Shown: positions 34,017 to 42,245 of the stretch, in pieces
How the letters are laid out: each line of letters begins with the position of its first letter
How positions within the stretch are numbered: the first letter of the stretch is position 1
Assembly (NCBI RefSeq): GCF_001433995.1
Contig: NZ_AZCX01000005.1
Span: 85,427 to 149,426 of the forward strand
Source of the DNA: Secundilactobacillus kimchicus JCM 15530
GTDB taxonomy: Bacteria; Bacillota; Bacilli; Lactobacillales; Lactobacillaceae
Reading direction: 5' to 3'
Length of the DNA: 64,000 nucleotides
Position numbers and translations under genes: made by a program
The notes under the pieces: model-generated
What the model saw: the letters and a program-made list of their open reading frames with translations, nothing else
What the model was told of the DNA's origin: nothing
Databases searched by the model: none

Positions 34017-36056
34017 ATGAGTCAAACTAAACAGACCGCTAAGTACGCAGTATTATTATGTACCGCCACACTTTCAATGCTGACCATTAATGCATATGGG
34101 ACGCACGCCCATGCGGCATCAACGGATTCAACTGTCCAAGCAACGCAGCCAGTGACATCAAATCAGGCGGCTAGCACGAGTTCAGCAACTGGTTCAAGCT
34201 CTGAAACCGCCAGTTCTGAGGCCGCCTCAACGCCCGCTTCGGTGGCGTCGACTGCGACGAGCACCGCCGCTGTTACGGTGGCCTCGTCTGGTTCGGTTGC
34301 TGAGTCGGTTGCGGCAAGCTCGGCAGCGCCGTCGAGTACCGCAATCAGTGAGGTGGCCTCAAGTTCTTCAGCTAGTGAGACCACTGATAGTGGGAGCACA
34401 CAATCAGTCGCGCCGAGCGCGGCAAGTTCAGCTGCAACCGCCACAAATTCGGGGTCAACCACGTTTTACCCGAACGAGAATACGGCTAGCTCAGCCAATG
34501 ATTCTCGTTCGAAGATTATTAATGGCAACATCAGTAACCTCAAGGCCGGAAAGTCTAACTTAGTTTGGGATCTAACTGGGGGTCTGTTTGGGACCCTTGA
34601 CGATATGTTCGGCAATTCCGGCACGACCCATAACTGGCTTCAGGATGCAGCACGTGGCACCACAGCCATCACCGACCAGTGGTCCCAACAAAACCTCCCG
34701 GCTAAACACTTATTTACGGCTTTTTGGCGGTTGGCTCAAGCTGTTGCGTACCCTCTGGGTAAATTTTTACCACTGAATTTTGCTGGGAACACGCCAAAAC
34801 CGTTTAAACCAGAAAGTGAACTAAGCACCGCCATTCCGACGATGCAACTTGATGGGAATCTTTTCATGGCGACGAAGAGTAATCCGTCAACCATGACCTT
34901 TACCTACTATGATCCGGTGGCGAAGGTGACAAAGACCGGCTATGCAAAGGTCAACTGGTCGGGAAGTTCAACGCAGATTTTGCCGAAGAAAAACTATAAG
35001 ATCAAGTTGTACGAAGATGCTGAGTTGACTAAGAAACTGAACCTCAAGCTCTTTGCAGATTTTAAGAAGGAAAACGTCTACCAATTGAAGGCCAATGCAA
35101 CTGATGTGACAATGTCACGCAATTTGGTGAACGCCGGGCTCTGGAGTCAAATCGTGCAAAGTGAAGATAACGTCCCCGTAGCTTTGAAATCAGCACCCAA
35201 CACGGGGTCGGTTGAAGGCTACCCACTCTTTGTCTATACCAACGGTAAGCTGCAAGGCCTTTACACGTTAAACGTGGATAAAGACGAAAAGCTCTGGGGC
35301 ATGGATAAGGATAATCCTGATGATATCGCCATTATGGGAAACACGAATAACGCTAAGGCGTTGATGTTTGAAGCAAATGAAGCCAAACTTGATGATACTG
35401 ATTTTTCAGTTGAATCAGGGCCGATATCGGATACGGGCCGCGCAAACTTTAACAAGTTACTGACCTTTGTGAATACGTCATCCGATGCCGAATTTAAAGC
35501 CCACATTGGTGATTATATGGACGTCCAAAGCGCTGTAGACTATTACCTCTTTGATAATTTAATTGGCGGCATGGATAACATTGCCAAGAATGCTACGTAC
35601 CTGTCATATGATGGTGGGAAAACTTGGCGCATGCAGATGTATGATATGGATTTAACCTGGGGAATGGGCCTGTTTGGTTTATACCTGACAAAGCCCGATG
35701 CTGATTATTTCAGTGCCTCGCGGACGACGAAGTTCCCATCACACAACAAACTGCTACAACGCATCGCCACGTTGTTCCCCGATGAGGTGGCTAGCCGTTA
35801 TGCCACGTTACGCCAGAAGGGCTTAATTGATGCAACTAACATCAAGGACGCCTTTCACGACTTCATGATTAAGCCAACGGAACAAGCATACGTGGTTGAC
35901 CAATTGGCGAACCCATCAGAAATGAATCAGTGGTTTACAAGTTACAAGCAGATTGCCGATACCGTTGATGTCCGGGTGAAATTACTGGACGATCACTTTG
36001 GTTACCAACCAACAACAGTGACGGCATCTCATTCAAATGCAACGGAAACTGTCTAA
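34017..36056 (+). CDS. Secreted CotH-family kinase with Ser/Thr/Ala-rich stalk
   Basis: A 679-residue exported protein. Residues 1-33 form a signal peptide ending AHA-A. Residues about 35-145 are a low-complexity Ser/Thr/Ala stalk. The rest (about 230-620) is a CotH domain, an atypical protein kinase family known from spore coats: NVYQLKANATDVTMSRNLVNAGLW, GLYTLNVDKDEKLWG, and the catalytic-region segments FDNLIGGMDNIAKN and MYDMDLTWGMG. There is no LPXTG anchor or C-terminal membrane helix. It follows DUF4956 and VTC in one operon with AGGGGGA ahead of ATG 34017. This organism does not sporulate, so the target must be another surface or secreted protein; that is unknown. Confidence 0.87.
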   Translation: MSQTKQTAKYAVLLCTATLSMLTINAYGTHAHAASTDSTVQATQPVTSNQAASTSSATGSSSETASSEAASTPASVASTATSTAAVTVASSGSVAESVAASSAAPSSTAISEVASSSSASETTDSGSTQSVAPSAASSAATATNSGSTTFYPNENTASSANDSRSKIINGNISNLKAGKSNLVWDLTGGLFGTLDDMFGNSGTTHNWLQDAARGTTAITDQWSQQNLPAKHLFTAFWRLAQAVAYPLGKFLPLNFAGNTPKPFKPESELSTAIPTMQLDGNLFMATKSNPSTMTFTYYDPVAKVTKTGYAKVNWSGSSTQILPKKNYKIKLYEDAELTKKLNLKLFADFKKENVYQLKANATDVTMSRNLVNAGLWSQIVQSEDNVPVALKSAPNTGSVEGYPLFVYTNGKLQGLYTLNVDKDEKLWGMDKDNPDDIAIMGNTNNAKALMFEANEAKLDDTDFSVESGPISDTGRANFNKLLTFVNTSSDAEFKAHIGDYMDVQSAVDYYLFDNLIGGMDNIAKNATYLSYDGGKTWRMQMYDMDLTWGMGLFGLYLTKPDADYFSASRTTKFPSHNKLLQRIATLFPDEVASRYATLRQKGLIDATNIKDAFHDFMIKPTEQAYVVDQLANPSEMNQWFTSYKQIADTVDVRVKLLDDHFGYQPTTVTASHSNATETV

Positions 36057-36109
36057 TAAAAACGCCACGACTCCAGGTCTAATAGTTAAGACCGGTCGTG
36101 GCGTTTTTA
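36057..36109 (+). terminator. Rho-independent terminator after CotH gene
   Basis: AAAAACGCCACGA pairs with TCGTGGCGTTTTT around an inner GGTCT/AGACC hairpin. Confidence 0.92.
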
Positions 36110-36431
36110 GCATGATTAAAGGGATAATCTCCCCCGCTATAGTTCGAACAAAAATCATCCGTCAGCATAAGTATTGCCGGCGGGATAGGACGATCCTCCG
36201 GCAAAATCTGAGTCGTCAGGGGGAGTTGACTGCGAAGAAAGGCGAACCCTTTCTTCAATTAATTAACTGACAGGGGGAGGTTGTGCAGTCGCAACGACTC
36301 AGATTCACTTGTGATTATAGCTAAAATCTGTCAGAATCATAGTATAGTGACTCGCGAATCGACCACTTTGAACAATAATCGGCAGCTATTGCTATTTAGG
36401 TCCGGTGTTCAACATCAAAGGAGTGGGTAAA
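36110..36431. other. Intergenic region with a complex palindromic element
   Basis: No gene is visible. A hairpin TTGCCGG/CCGGCAA (about 36175-36204) is followed by a nested structure. AATCTGAGTCGT (36205-36216) and ACGACTCAGATT (36294-36305) are exact inverted repeats of 12 bases. Inside them GACTGC/GCAGTC and GAAGAAAGG/CCTTTCTTC pair in turn. CAGGGGGAG occurs twice in the loops. The element lacks a T-run. It could be a small RNA, a remnant of a miniature mobile element, or a complex operator of the next gene. Confidence 0.6.
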
Positions 36432-37286
36432 ATGTCTGAAAAAACGGTTTTTCACGTTAACGGGTACCTTGGATTGATTGTGGCCATTATTTTGTTATTG
36501 GGCGGGGCATGGTGTCTCAAATTAGCGACGGTCACGATGATCATCGTCGGGGTTATTCTGATTTTAATTGCGCTGGTGGCAGGCAGCTCTCTGACCATTA
36601 TCGCGCCAAACGAAGCCAAAGCCCTCACGTTTTTTGGCCGTTACATCGGGACAATTCGGACGGCTGGTTTGTACATGACGGTGCCGCTCACTAATAAGCA
36701 AACGGTCTCGCTACGGGTCCGCAACTTTAATAGCAACCTGCTAAAGGTCAACGACCTTCGCGGCAATCCGGTTGAGATCGCGGCCGTGATCGTTTTCAAG
36801 GTTGTGGACACGAGCAAGGCGCTATTTGAAGTCGACGACTACGAAGCGTTCGTTGAGATTCAAAGTGAGTCAGCCATTCGCCACATGGCTTCTGAATTTC
36901 CGTATGATTCATTTAACGAGACGGAGACCACGACGCTACGAAGCAACCCAACTGAAGTCTCGGACCAACTGACTCAAGAGTTGCAATCGCGATTGGAGAT
37001 TGCAGGTGTGCAGGTCATTGAAACGCGACTGACCCACTTAGCCTACGCGACCGAGATTGCGAATGCCATGCTCCAGCGCCAGCAATCGTCAGCCATCTTA
37101 TCAGCCCGGAAGATAATCGTTGAAGGCGCCGTTTCCATTACGGAAGACGCCATTGCCAAGTTGGAGCAGGATACCGGCCTGCAATTGTCAGATGATCGCA
37201 AACTTCAGTTGATCAATAACGTCATGGTGACCATTATTTCCGAGCGTGGGACCCAACCGGTTATTAACACTACCAATACAAATTAA
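36432..37286 (+). CDS. SPFH (band 7/stomatin-like) membrane protein
   Basis: A 284-residue protein. Two adjacent N-terminal membrane helices (about residues 11-55) are followed by an SPFH domain (about 65-245: IIAPNEAKALTFFGRYIGTIRTAGLYMTVPL, then SESAIRHMASEFPYD and the Ala-rich helix VIETRLTHLAYATEIANAML). Such proteins form ring or raft-like scaffolds at the membrane and act with proteases or in stress. AAAGGAG precedes ATG 36432. Its end overlaps the convergent aldo/keto reductase gene by four bases. Confidence 0.9.
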   Translation: MSEKTVFHVNGYLGLIVAIILLLGGAWCLKLATVTMIIVGVILILIALVAGSSLTIIAPNEAKALTFFGRYIGTIRTAGLYMTVPLTNKQTVSLRVRNFNSNLLKVNDLRGNPVEIAAVIVFKVVDTSKALFEVDDYEAFVEIQSESAIRHMASEFPYDSFNETETTTLRSNPTEVSDQLTQELQSRLEIAGVQVIETRLTHLAYATEIANAMLQRQQSSAILSARKIIVEGAVSITEDAIAKLEQDTGLQLSDDRKLQLINNVMVTIISERGTQPVINTTNTN

Positions 37287-38131
37287 AGAATGGCCAACGG
37301 TGGTTCGCTCGTTGGCTTAGGAAAGGCTTGGTCGAGTTCGATCAGGTCTTTTTTTGTCAGCGTGAGGTTACCCGCTAACACGTTTGCTTCAGCGTGCGAG
37401 GGGTCACTTGTTTGTGGAATGACTAGAATGTTAGGGTTTCGAATCGCCCAAGCGAGTAGAACTTGGTAGGTTGAAACCTGATGGCGCTCAGCGACAGCCT
37501 GAACGGCAGGACTGGCCGTCATGTTAGCACCTAACGAATCACCAGCGCCAACCGGACTATACGCAATAAAGGGAATCTGATGGGCCTCTTGCCAGGCCTG
37601 AAGCCGGACTTCGGTGCCACGGCTGCCTAAGTTATAGAGGTCCTCGTTAGCTGCGACGTTTTGGCCGGCGGGCAGTTGTAGGAGTTCTTGCATATCAACG
37701 TAGTCGAAGTTTGAGACGCCCCAAGCCCGGATCTTGCCGGTGTGTGTCAGCCGATCTAATTCGGCGACAGTTTCGGCTAACGGGGTTGTGCCACGCCAGT
37801 GATAGAGATACAGGTCCAAGTAGTCGGTTTGTAGCCGCTTAAGGCTGGCATCTAGACTTTTTTCTAGCCGACCGATTGAGGCGTTTGAGGGGAGAACTTT
37901 TGAAATTAAGAATAACGTCTCTCGAGAATAATCTCGGATGGCTTCACCCACCAGTGATTCAGAGCGGCCGGCACCGTACATTTCAGCGGTATCAATGACG
38001 CGGGCCCCGGCGTTGAGGCCAGCTTGGATGGCTGAGATCTCGTTTTTTCGAGTCTGGGGGTTATCGCCCATGTGCCAAGTACCAAGTCCAATGGCCGGGA
38101 CGGATTGATGGTTAATGATCAGTTTTTTCAT
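37283..38131 (-). CDS. Aldo/keto reductase
   Basis: A 282-residue AKR with tetrad Asp47, Tyr52 (DTAEMYG), Lys78 (ISKVLP) and His111 (LYHWRG). AIGLGTWHMG and SNFDYVDM mark the family, close to the YqkF/diketogluconate reductase-like bacterial AKRs. It probably reduces small aldehydes or ketones with NADPH. GAAAGGAG precedes the ATG on the minus strand. It lies 13 bases after the Nudix gene and likely shares its transcript. Confidence 0.9.
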   Translation of the reverse strand: MKKLIINHQSVPAIGLGTWHMGDNPQTRKNEISAIQAGLNAGARVIDTAEMYGAGRSESLVGEAIRDYSRETLFLISKVLPSNASIGRLEKSLDASLKRLQTDYLDLYLYHWRGTTPLAETVAELDRLTHTGKIRAWGVSNFDYVDMQELLQLPAGQNVAANEDLYNLGSRGTEVRLQAWQEAHQIPFIAYSPVGAGDSLGANMTASPAVQAVAERHQVSTYQVLLAWAIRNPNILVIPQTSDPSHAEANVLAGNLTLTKKDLIELDQAFPKPTSEPPLAIL

Positions 38132-38144
38132 AAAAAAGCTCCTT

Positions 38145-38591
38145 TCAAAGCAGTGCGGCTCGTGCTAAAACACGACGAGTCAGCGGTGTTAACTCGGGTA
38201 ATGAGGACGGGGCAAAAAAACGGGCCTCTGAAGTCTCGCTCGGTTGAGGGGTCAGTGGTTGCTGTTGGGTGACTTGGGTGTCATAGACTGCAATAACGGC
38301 ATCAATTTGATCGCCGTTGGGATAAGTAAACTGGCAGTTGGGACCGCTTAAGGTGAACCGGGCGGTTAAATTCGAGAGGTGCAAGCCCGTTTCTTCACAA
38401 GCCTCTCGTTGGGCTGTAGTTTCCAAGGCCTCATTGAGTTCTTTCGAACCAGCTGGTAGTCCCCATGTCCGGGTATCCGTTCGGTGAACAAGCAAAAACT
38501 GGCCGGTTTCATTAAAAATAATCACCGCGGCACCCACCGAAATGAGTGGTTGGCTGCCGACTTTGGCTCGCAGGTCCAAAATATAGCTCAT
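38145..38591 (-). CDS. Nudix hydrolase
   Basis: A 148-residue Nudix protein. The box from Gly48 to Leu70 fits GX5EX7REUXEEXGU exactly, with Glu54, Arg62, Glu63, Glu66 and Glu67. It hydrolyses a nucleoside diphosphate linked to another group; the substrate cannot be told from the sequence. AAAGGAGG precedes the ATG. First gene of a two-gene unit with the aldo/keto reductase. Confidence 0.9.
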   Translation of the reverse strand: MSYILDLRAKVGSQPLISVGAAVIIFNETGQFLLVHRTDTRTWGLPAGSKELNEALETTAQREACEETGLHLSNLTARFTLSGPNCQFTYPNGDQIDAVIAVYDTQVTQQQPLTPQPSETSEARFFAPSSLPELTPLTRRVLARAALL

Positions 38592-38681
38592 AAATGACGC
38601 CTCCTTTCAGTCTTCATTGTACGCATTACCCACTACAACGCAAAATATTTGTGAGTGAAGCGGATTCATTGAGCTCACCTA

Positions 38682-38711
38682 TTGACTTAGCATTAAAAAG
38701 ATTGTTAAAAT
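38682..38711 (+). promoter_or_regulatory. Promoter of the permease/epimerase operon
   Basis: TTGACT (38682-38687), 18 bases, TAAAAT (38706-38711). An overlapping TATACT follows at 38711-38716. Confidence 0.6.
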
Positions 38712-38778
38712 ATACTCATTTATTTCTAATAATTTTGTTTTGCACTTTTTGGCGAATCAAAAACAGGAGGAACTTTGA

Positions 38779-40215
38779 ATGAGTTTTATGCATAACTTCT
38801 TACGACGAGAGGATCCAGCGGTCTATCAAGACAAGGATTCACATCTTGCGCGGGTTCTAGGAGTCAAGGATTTCCTAGCGTTGGGGGTTGGAACGATTGT
38901 ATCGACTTCAATCTTTACTTTGCCGGGGGTCGTTGCAGCTCAACATGCCGGTCCAGCGGTTGCCTTATCATTTTTAGCTGCCGCAATCGTAGCCGGACTT
39001 GTGGCCTTTGCCTACGCTGAAATGGCCGCGGCAATGCCGTTTGCTGGTTCTGCTTATTCGTGGATCAACGTGGTCTTTGGTGAAGGGTTTGGCTGGATCG
39101 CCGGCTGGGCACTGCTGGCGGAATACTTTATTGCTGTGGCTTTCGTGGCTTCGGGGCTGTCCGCTAACTTTAGAGGCTTGGTGCAACCGTTAGGCTTTAA
39201 TTTACCTAAGGCCCTGTCCAATCCGTTAGGGACCGACGGTGGCGTTATCGATATTACAGCCGTTGTGATCATTTTGTTAGTGGCCTTTCTACTCATGCGC
39301 GGTGTTTCTACAGCCGCTCGGGTCCAAAACATTTTGGTGGTGCTTAAAGTCTTGGCTGTTTTGGTCTTCATCGTGGTAGGGGCAACCGCCCTGCACGCTG
39401 AAAACTATGTGCCATTCATTCCAGCTCATCACGTTGGTGCGGATGGTAATCAGTTCGGGGGTTGGCAAGGCATTTACGCAGGGGTTTCGATGATTTTCTT
39501 GTCTTACATCGGGTTTGATTCGATTGCCGCGAACTCTGCAGAAGCGAAGAATCCACAAAAAACGATGCCCCGTGGTATTTTAGGTTCACTGGCCATCGCC
39601 GTCGTCCTGTTCGTTGCGGTAGCGCTTGTGCTCGTTGGGATGTTTCATTACAGCGATTATGCCAACAATGCGGAACCCGTTGGCTGGGCTTTACGTAAGA
39701 GTGGCCATGGCCTGGTAGCTAGTGTGGTCCAAGGGGTGGCTGTTATTGGGATGTTTACAGCATTGATTGGGATGATGCTGGCCGGTTCACGGCTCGTATA
39801 CTCATTTGGTCGTGACGGAATGTTACCAAAGTGGCTTGGTCAGTTGAACCAGAAAAACTTGCCGAACCACGCCTTAGCATTGATTACAATCGTGGCCGTT
39901 ATTATTGGGTCACTGTTCCCGTTTGCCTTTTTGTCACAGTTGATTTCAGCTGGGACGCTCATTGCGTTTATGTTTGTTTCTCTAGGAATCTACAAACTCC
40001 GCTCGCGTGAAGGAAAAGACATTCCGGAACCCTCATTTAAGATGCCATGGTACCCGGTTTTGCCGTTCATTGCGTTCTTAGGCGCGTTGGCCGTTTTCTG
40101 GGGACTTGATATTGATGCTAAAATCTACGCCCTTGGATGGTTCATTGTCGGTCTATTGGTTTACCTATTTTACGGGATGCACCATTCTTACTTGAATAAA
40201 AAAGAACCAAAATAA
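38779..40215 (+). CDS. APC-superfamily amino acid permease
   Basis: A 478-residue transporter with about 12 helices. The first helix LGVGTIVSTSIFTLPGVVA corresponds to the substrate-binding GxG region of APC carriers, and FAYAEMAAAMPFAGSAYSWINVVFGEGFGWIAGWAL is typical of the cationic amino acid transporter branch. AGGAGG lies eight bases before the ATG. The next gene, 21 bases on, encodes isoleucine 2-epimerase, which suggests uptake or exchange of isoleucine or its D-allo form. That specificity is inference. Confidence 0.9.
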   Translation: MSFMHNFLRREDPAVYQDKDSHLARVLGVKDFLALGVGTIVSTSIFTLPGVVAAQHAGPAVALSFLAAAIVAGLVAFAYAEMAAAMPFAGSAYSWINVVFGEGFGWIAGWALLAEYFIAVAFVASGLSANFRGLVQPLGFNLPKALSNPLGTDGGVIDITAVVIILLVAFLLMRGVSTAARVQNILVVLKVLAVLVFIVVGATALHAENYVPFIPAHHVGADGNQFGGWQGIYAGVSMIFLSYIGFDSIAANSAEAKNPQKTMPRGILGSLAIAVVLFVAVALVLVGMFHYSDYANNAEPVGWALRKSGHGLVASVVQGVAVIGMFTALIGMMLAGSRLVYSFGRDGMLPKWLGQLNQKNLPNHALALITIVAVIIGSLFPFAFLSQLISAGTLIAFMFVSLGIYKLRSREGKDIPEPSFKMPWYPVLPFIAFLGALAVFWGLDIDAKIYALGWFIVGLLVYLFYGMHHSYLNKKEPK

Positions 40216-40236
40216 GCGTCAGTTGGAGGGATCGCT

Positions 40237-41577
40237 ATGGGCAAAAACGAACGATTATTAGCAGATGAAGATGACGCGTTTGCGACGGCGGCGCGGGTCA
40301 AGTACTACAACATTGTGATTGACTCGGGGCAGGGCGCTGAGATCACGGATGTGGATGGGAACGCGTATATTGACTTGCTCGCGAGTGCCAGTGCGACGAA
40401 TACCGGGCATTCGCATCCTCACGTGGTTCAGGCTATTCAGGATCAAGCTGCAAAGTTGATCCAGTACACGCCCGCTTACTTTGCCAATACCAATGGTGCC
40501 GAGCTGGCGCCCAGATTGACCGCGCTAGCTCCCATTAGTGGACCCACCGAACTCGCTTGGGGGAACTCAGGCTCAGATGCCAATGACGCCATTATTAAGT
40601 TTGCCCGGGCGTATACTGGCCGGCAGTACATTGTGAGTTTTACGGGGGCCTATCATGGCTCAACCTATGGCTCACTGAGTCTGTCCGCTGTCAGTCTCAA
40701 TATGAGTCGAAAGATTGCCCCGTTATTACCCGGAATCGTGAAGGTGCCGTTTCCTGATCCTTGGCAACGGTTGGCGGGAGAGTCCGAAGACGCCTTTGTT
40801 GACCGGATGTTTAAGGCTTTTACGCTTCCGTTTGAGACCTATTTGCCGGCCGAAGAAGTTGCGGCAGTTGTGATTGAGCCCATTCAAGGGGATGGGGGCA
40901 TCATTAAAGCGCCTGACCGTTATTTGCGCCAAGTGGTGGACTTCGCTCACGATCATGGCATTTTGTTTGCCATCGATGAAGTAAATCAGGGAATGGGCCG
41001 AACGGGCAAGTGGTGGTCAATTCAAAACTTCCCGGGACTTGAACCGGACCTGATGTCGGTCGGCAAGTCGTTGGCCTCAGGGCTCCCGCTCAGTGCCGTT
41101 ATCGGCCGGCAAGAAATTATGGAATCACTTGGGGCACCAGCCCACGTCTTCACAACAGCGGGTAACCCTGTGACAGCGGCGGCTGCAATGGCGACAATTG
41201 ATGTGATTGAACAGGAGCACTTACTCGATCAAAGCCGAATTTTGGGTGAAAAAGCCAAAGCGTTCTTTGAGGCAGAGCAGCAGAAATACCCGTTTATTGG
41301 CGACGTTCGGATGTATGGATTGGACGGTGGCATCGACATTGTTGATCCGGAAACGAATGCGCCGGATCCGGTTGCCACAACCAAGCTGATCTATCGCGTC
41401 TTTGAACTTGGTGCCATTATTATCAGTCTCCGGGGCAATGTCTTAAGATTCCAGCCGCCACTGGTGATTACTGAAGAACAGCTCAATAAAGCCTTTGTCA
41501 TTTTGGCGCAAGCATTTTCCGAGTTGGCCGCTGGTCAGCTAAAATTACCTGCGAATGCTGATCAAATCGGCTGGTAG
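40237..41577 (+). CDS. Isoleucine 2-epimerase (class III aminotransferase fold)
   Basis: A 446-residue PLP enzyme. Lys277 (SVGKSLASG) is the PLP lysine, Asp247 (AIDEVNQG) contacts the pyridine nitrogen and GNSGSDANDAIIKFARAYTGRQYI near residue 110 is the cofactor phosphate region. The sequence follows the L. buchneri isoleucine 2-epimerase almost throughout, including LASASATNTGHSH and VIEPIQGDGGIIKAP, and not the GABA transaminases that annotation pipelines usually propose. It would interconvert L-isoleucine and D-allo-isoleucine and act on related hydrophobic amino acids. Operon with the permease upstream; terminator downstream. Confidence 0.88.
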   Translation: MGKNERLLADEDDAFATAARVKYYNIVIDSGQGAEITDVDGNAYIDLLASASATNTGHSHPHVVQAIQDQAAKLIQYTPAYFANTNGAELAPRLTALAPISGPTELAWGNSGSDANDAIIKFARAYTGRQYIVSFTGAYHGSTYGSLSLSAVSLNMSRKIAPLLPGIVKVPFPDPWQRLAGESEDAFVDRMFKAFTLPFETYLPAEEVAAVVIEPIQGDGGIIKAPDRYLRQVVDFAHDHGILFAIDEVNQGMGRTGKWWSIQNFPGLEPDLMSVGKSLASGLPLSAVIGRQEIMESLGAPAHVFTTAGNPVTAAAAMATIDVIEQEHLLDQSRILGEKAKAFFEAEQQKYPFIGDVRMYGLDGGIDIVDPETNAPDPVATTKLIYRVFELGAIIISLRGNVLRFQPPLVITEEQLNKAFVILAQAFSELAAGQLKLPANADQIGW

Positions 41578-41582
41578 GAAAG

Positions 41583-41607
41583 GGCGGTCTGCGGACCGTC
41601 TTTTTTT
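41583..41607 (+). terminator. Rho-independent terminator after epimerase gene
   Basis: GGCGGTC and GGACCGTC around TGC, followed by seven T. Confidence 0.82.
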
Positions 41608-41812
41608 GCAACTAAAAAATGGGGACCAACGTTTAGTTTTCATGAATTGTGAAAAGAATATCGAAGTGAAGTGGCCATGGTTTTAGATTAAAATTTACCG
41701 TCGTTTTTGTCTGTTATATCACCGTTTTTAAGTAATATGAGGAAAATTTTCAATCGAGTTTTACTAAAATTTACCCGTAAAATGTAAGCTGATTTCACAA
41801 TTAATTTCATTT

Positions 41813-41826
41813 TGTTAGCGCTTTCT
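41813..41826 (+). promoter_or_regulatory. cre-like box upstream of the GPH symporter promoter
   Basis: TGTTAGCGCTTTCT matches the CcpA consensus except for one A. It abuts the -35 hexamer. Confidence 0.55.
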
Positions 41827-41827
41827 A

Positions 41828-41856
41828 TTGATTTTTCAGGAAAGGTATTTTATTCT
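41828..41856 (+). promoter_or_regulatory. Promoter of the GPH symporter operon
   Basis: TTGATT (41828-41833), 17 bases, TATTCT (41851-41856). Confidence 0.55.
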
Positions 41857-41858
41857 TA

Positions 41859-41872
41859 GGTAAGCGGTTACA
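41859..41872 (-). promoter_or_regulatory. cre-like box at the GPH operon transcription start
   Basis: On the minus strand TGTAACCGCTTACC matches the cre consensus except for the last base. It would cover +1. Confidence 0.6.
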
Positions 41873-41971
41873 AGAATGGCTGATGATTACCGATTCAACT
41901 GTCAGGTATTAGCCGTTGATCCAATGGTTTAGCTATTATGCGTTAGATTTTATTTTGAGGAGGTATTGGTG

Positions 41972-42214
41972 ATGGCGGATAAAGATGAAAAGATCACCTT
42001 AGATCCGAAGTCTTTTGCAGAAGCCGTTTTGGGTGGTAATCCGAAGCGCGATGACGAGGAAGATAAGGTGTACATCAAGCGACAATTAACGCTGTACCTT
42101 GAGGCGATGTTACTTGCCCAAGACTTCAATGACTTGGAAGAGACGCGATTTGGGATTGCCAAATCAGAGCAACGGAATCAAATCTTACAAAAAATCATTG
42201 AGCGGCGTTACTAA
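41972..42214 (+). CDS. Small hypothetical protein ahead of the sugar symporter
   Basis: An 80-residue acidic, soluble protein (ADKDEKITLDPKSFAEAVLGG at the N-terminus, helical and charged after residue 25). I do not recognise the family. GAGGAGG lies eight bases ahead of ATG 41972, and the stop is 31 bases before the symporter start, so it belongs to the same operon. Real translation is supported by the ribosome site and operon position. It could be a regulator or accessory of the transporter; nothing in the sequence decides. Confidence 0.75.
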   Translation: MADKDEKITLDPKSFAEAVLGGNPKRDDEEDKVYIKRQLTLYLEAMLLAQDFNDLEETRFGIAKSEQRNQILQKIIERRY

Positions 42215-42245
42215 GCCGTTTTGAATTCTAAGGAGAACCTGGCTA

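Larger units (their letters stand above)
41608..41971. other. AT-rich intergenic region before the sugar symporter operon
   Basis: No gene is visible. AAAATTTACC occurs twice in direct orientation (41690-41699 and 41766-41775), 76 bases apart, and could be regulator sites. The promoter and two cre-like boxes listed separately lie at its right end. Confidence 0.6.

Noticed and set aside
34163..34462. A 99-residue minus-strand frame, rich in Ala, Glu and Val, opposite the CotH stalk
   Set aside because: It is the antisense of the Ser/Thr/Ala-rich low-complexity coding region; such frames arise by composition.
40237..41577. Annotation as 4-aminobutyrate aminotransferase
   Set aside because: The class III fold is shared, but the sequence follows isoleucine 2-epimerase along nearly its whole length.
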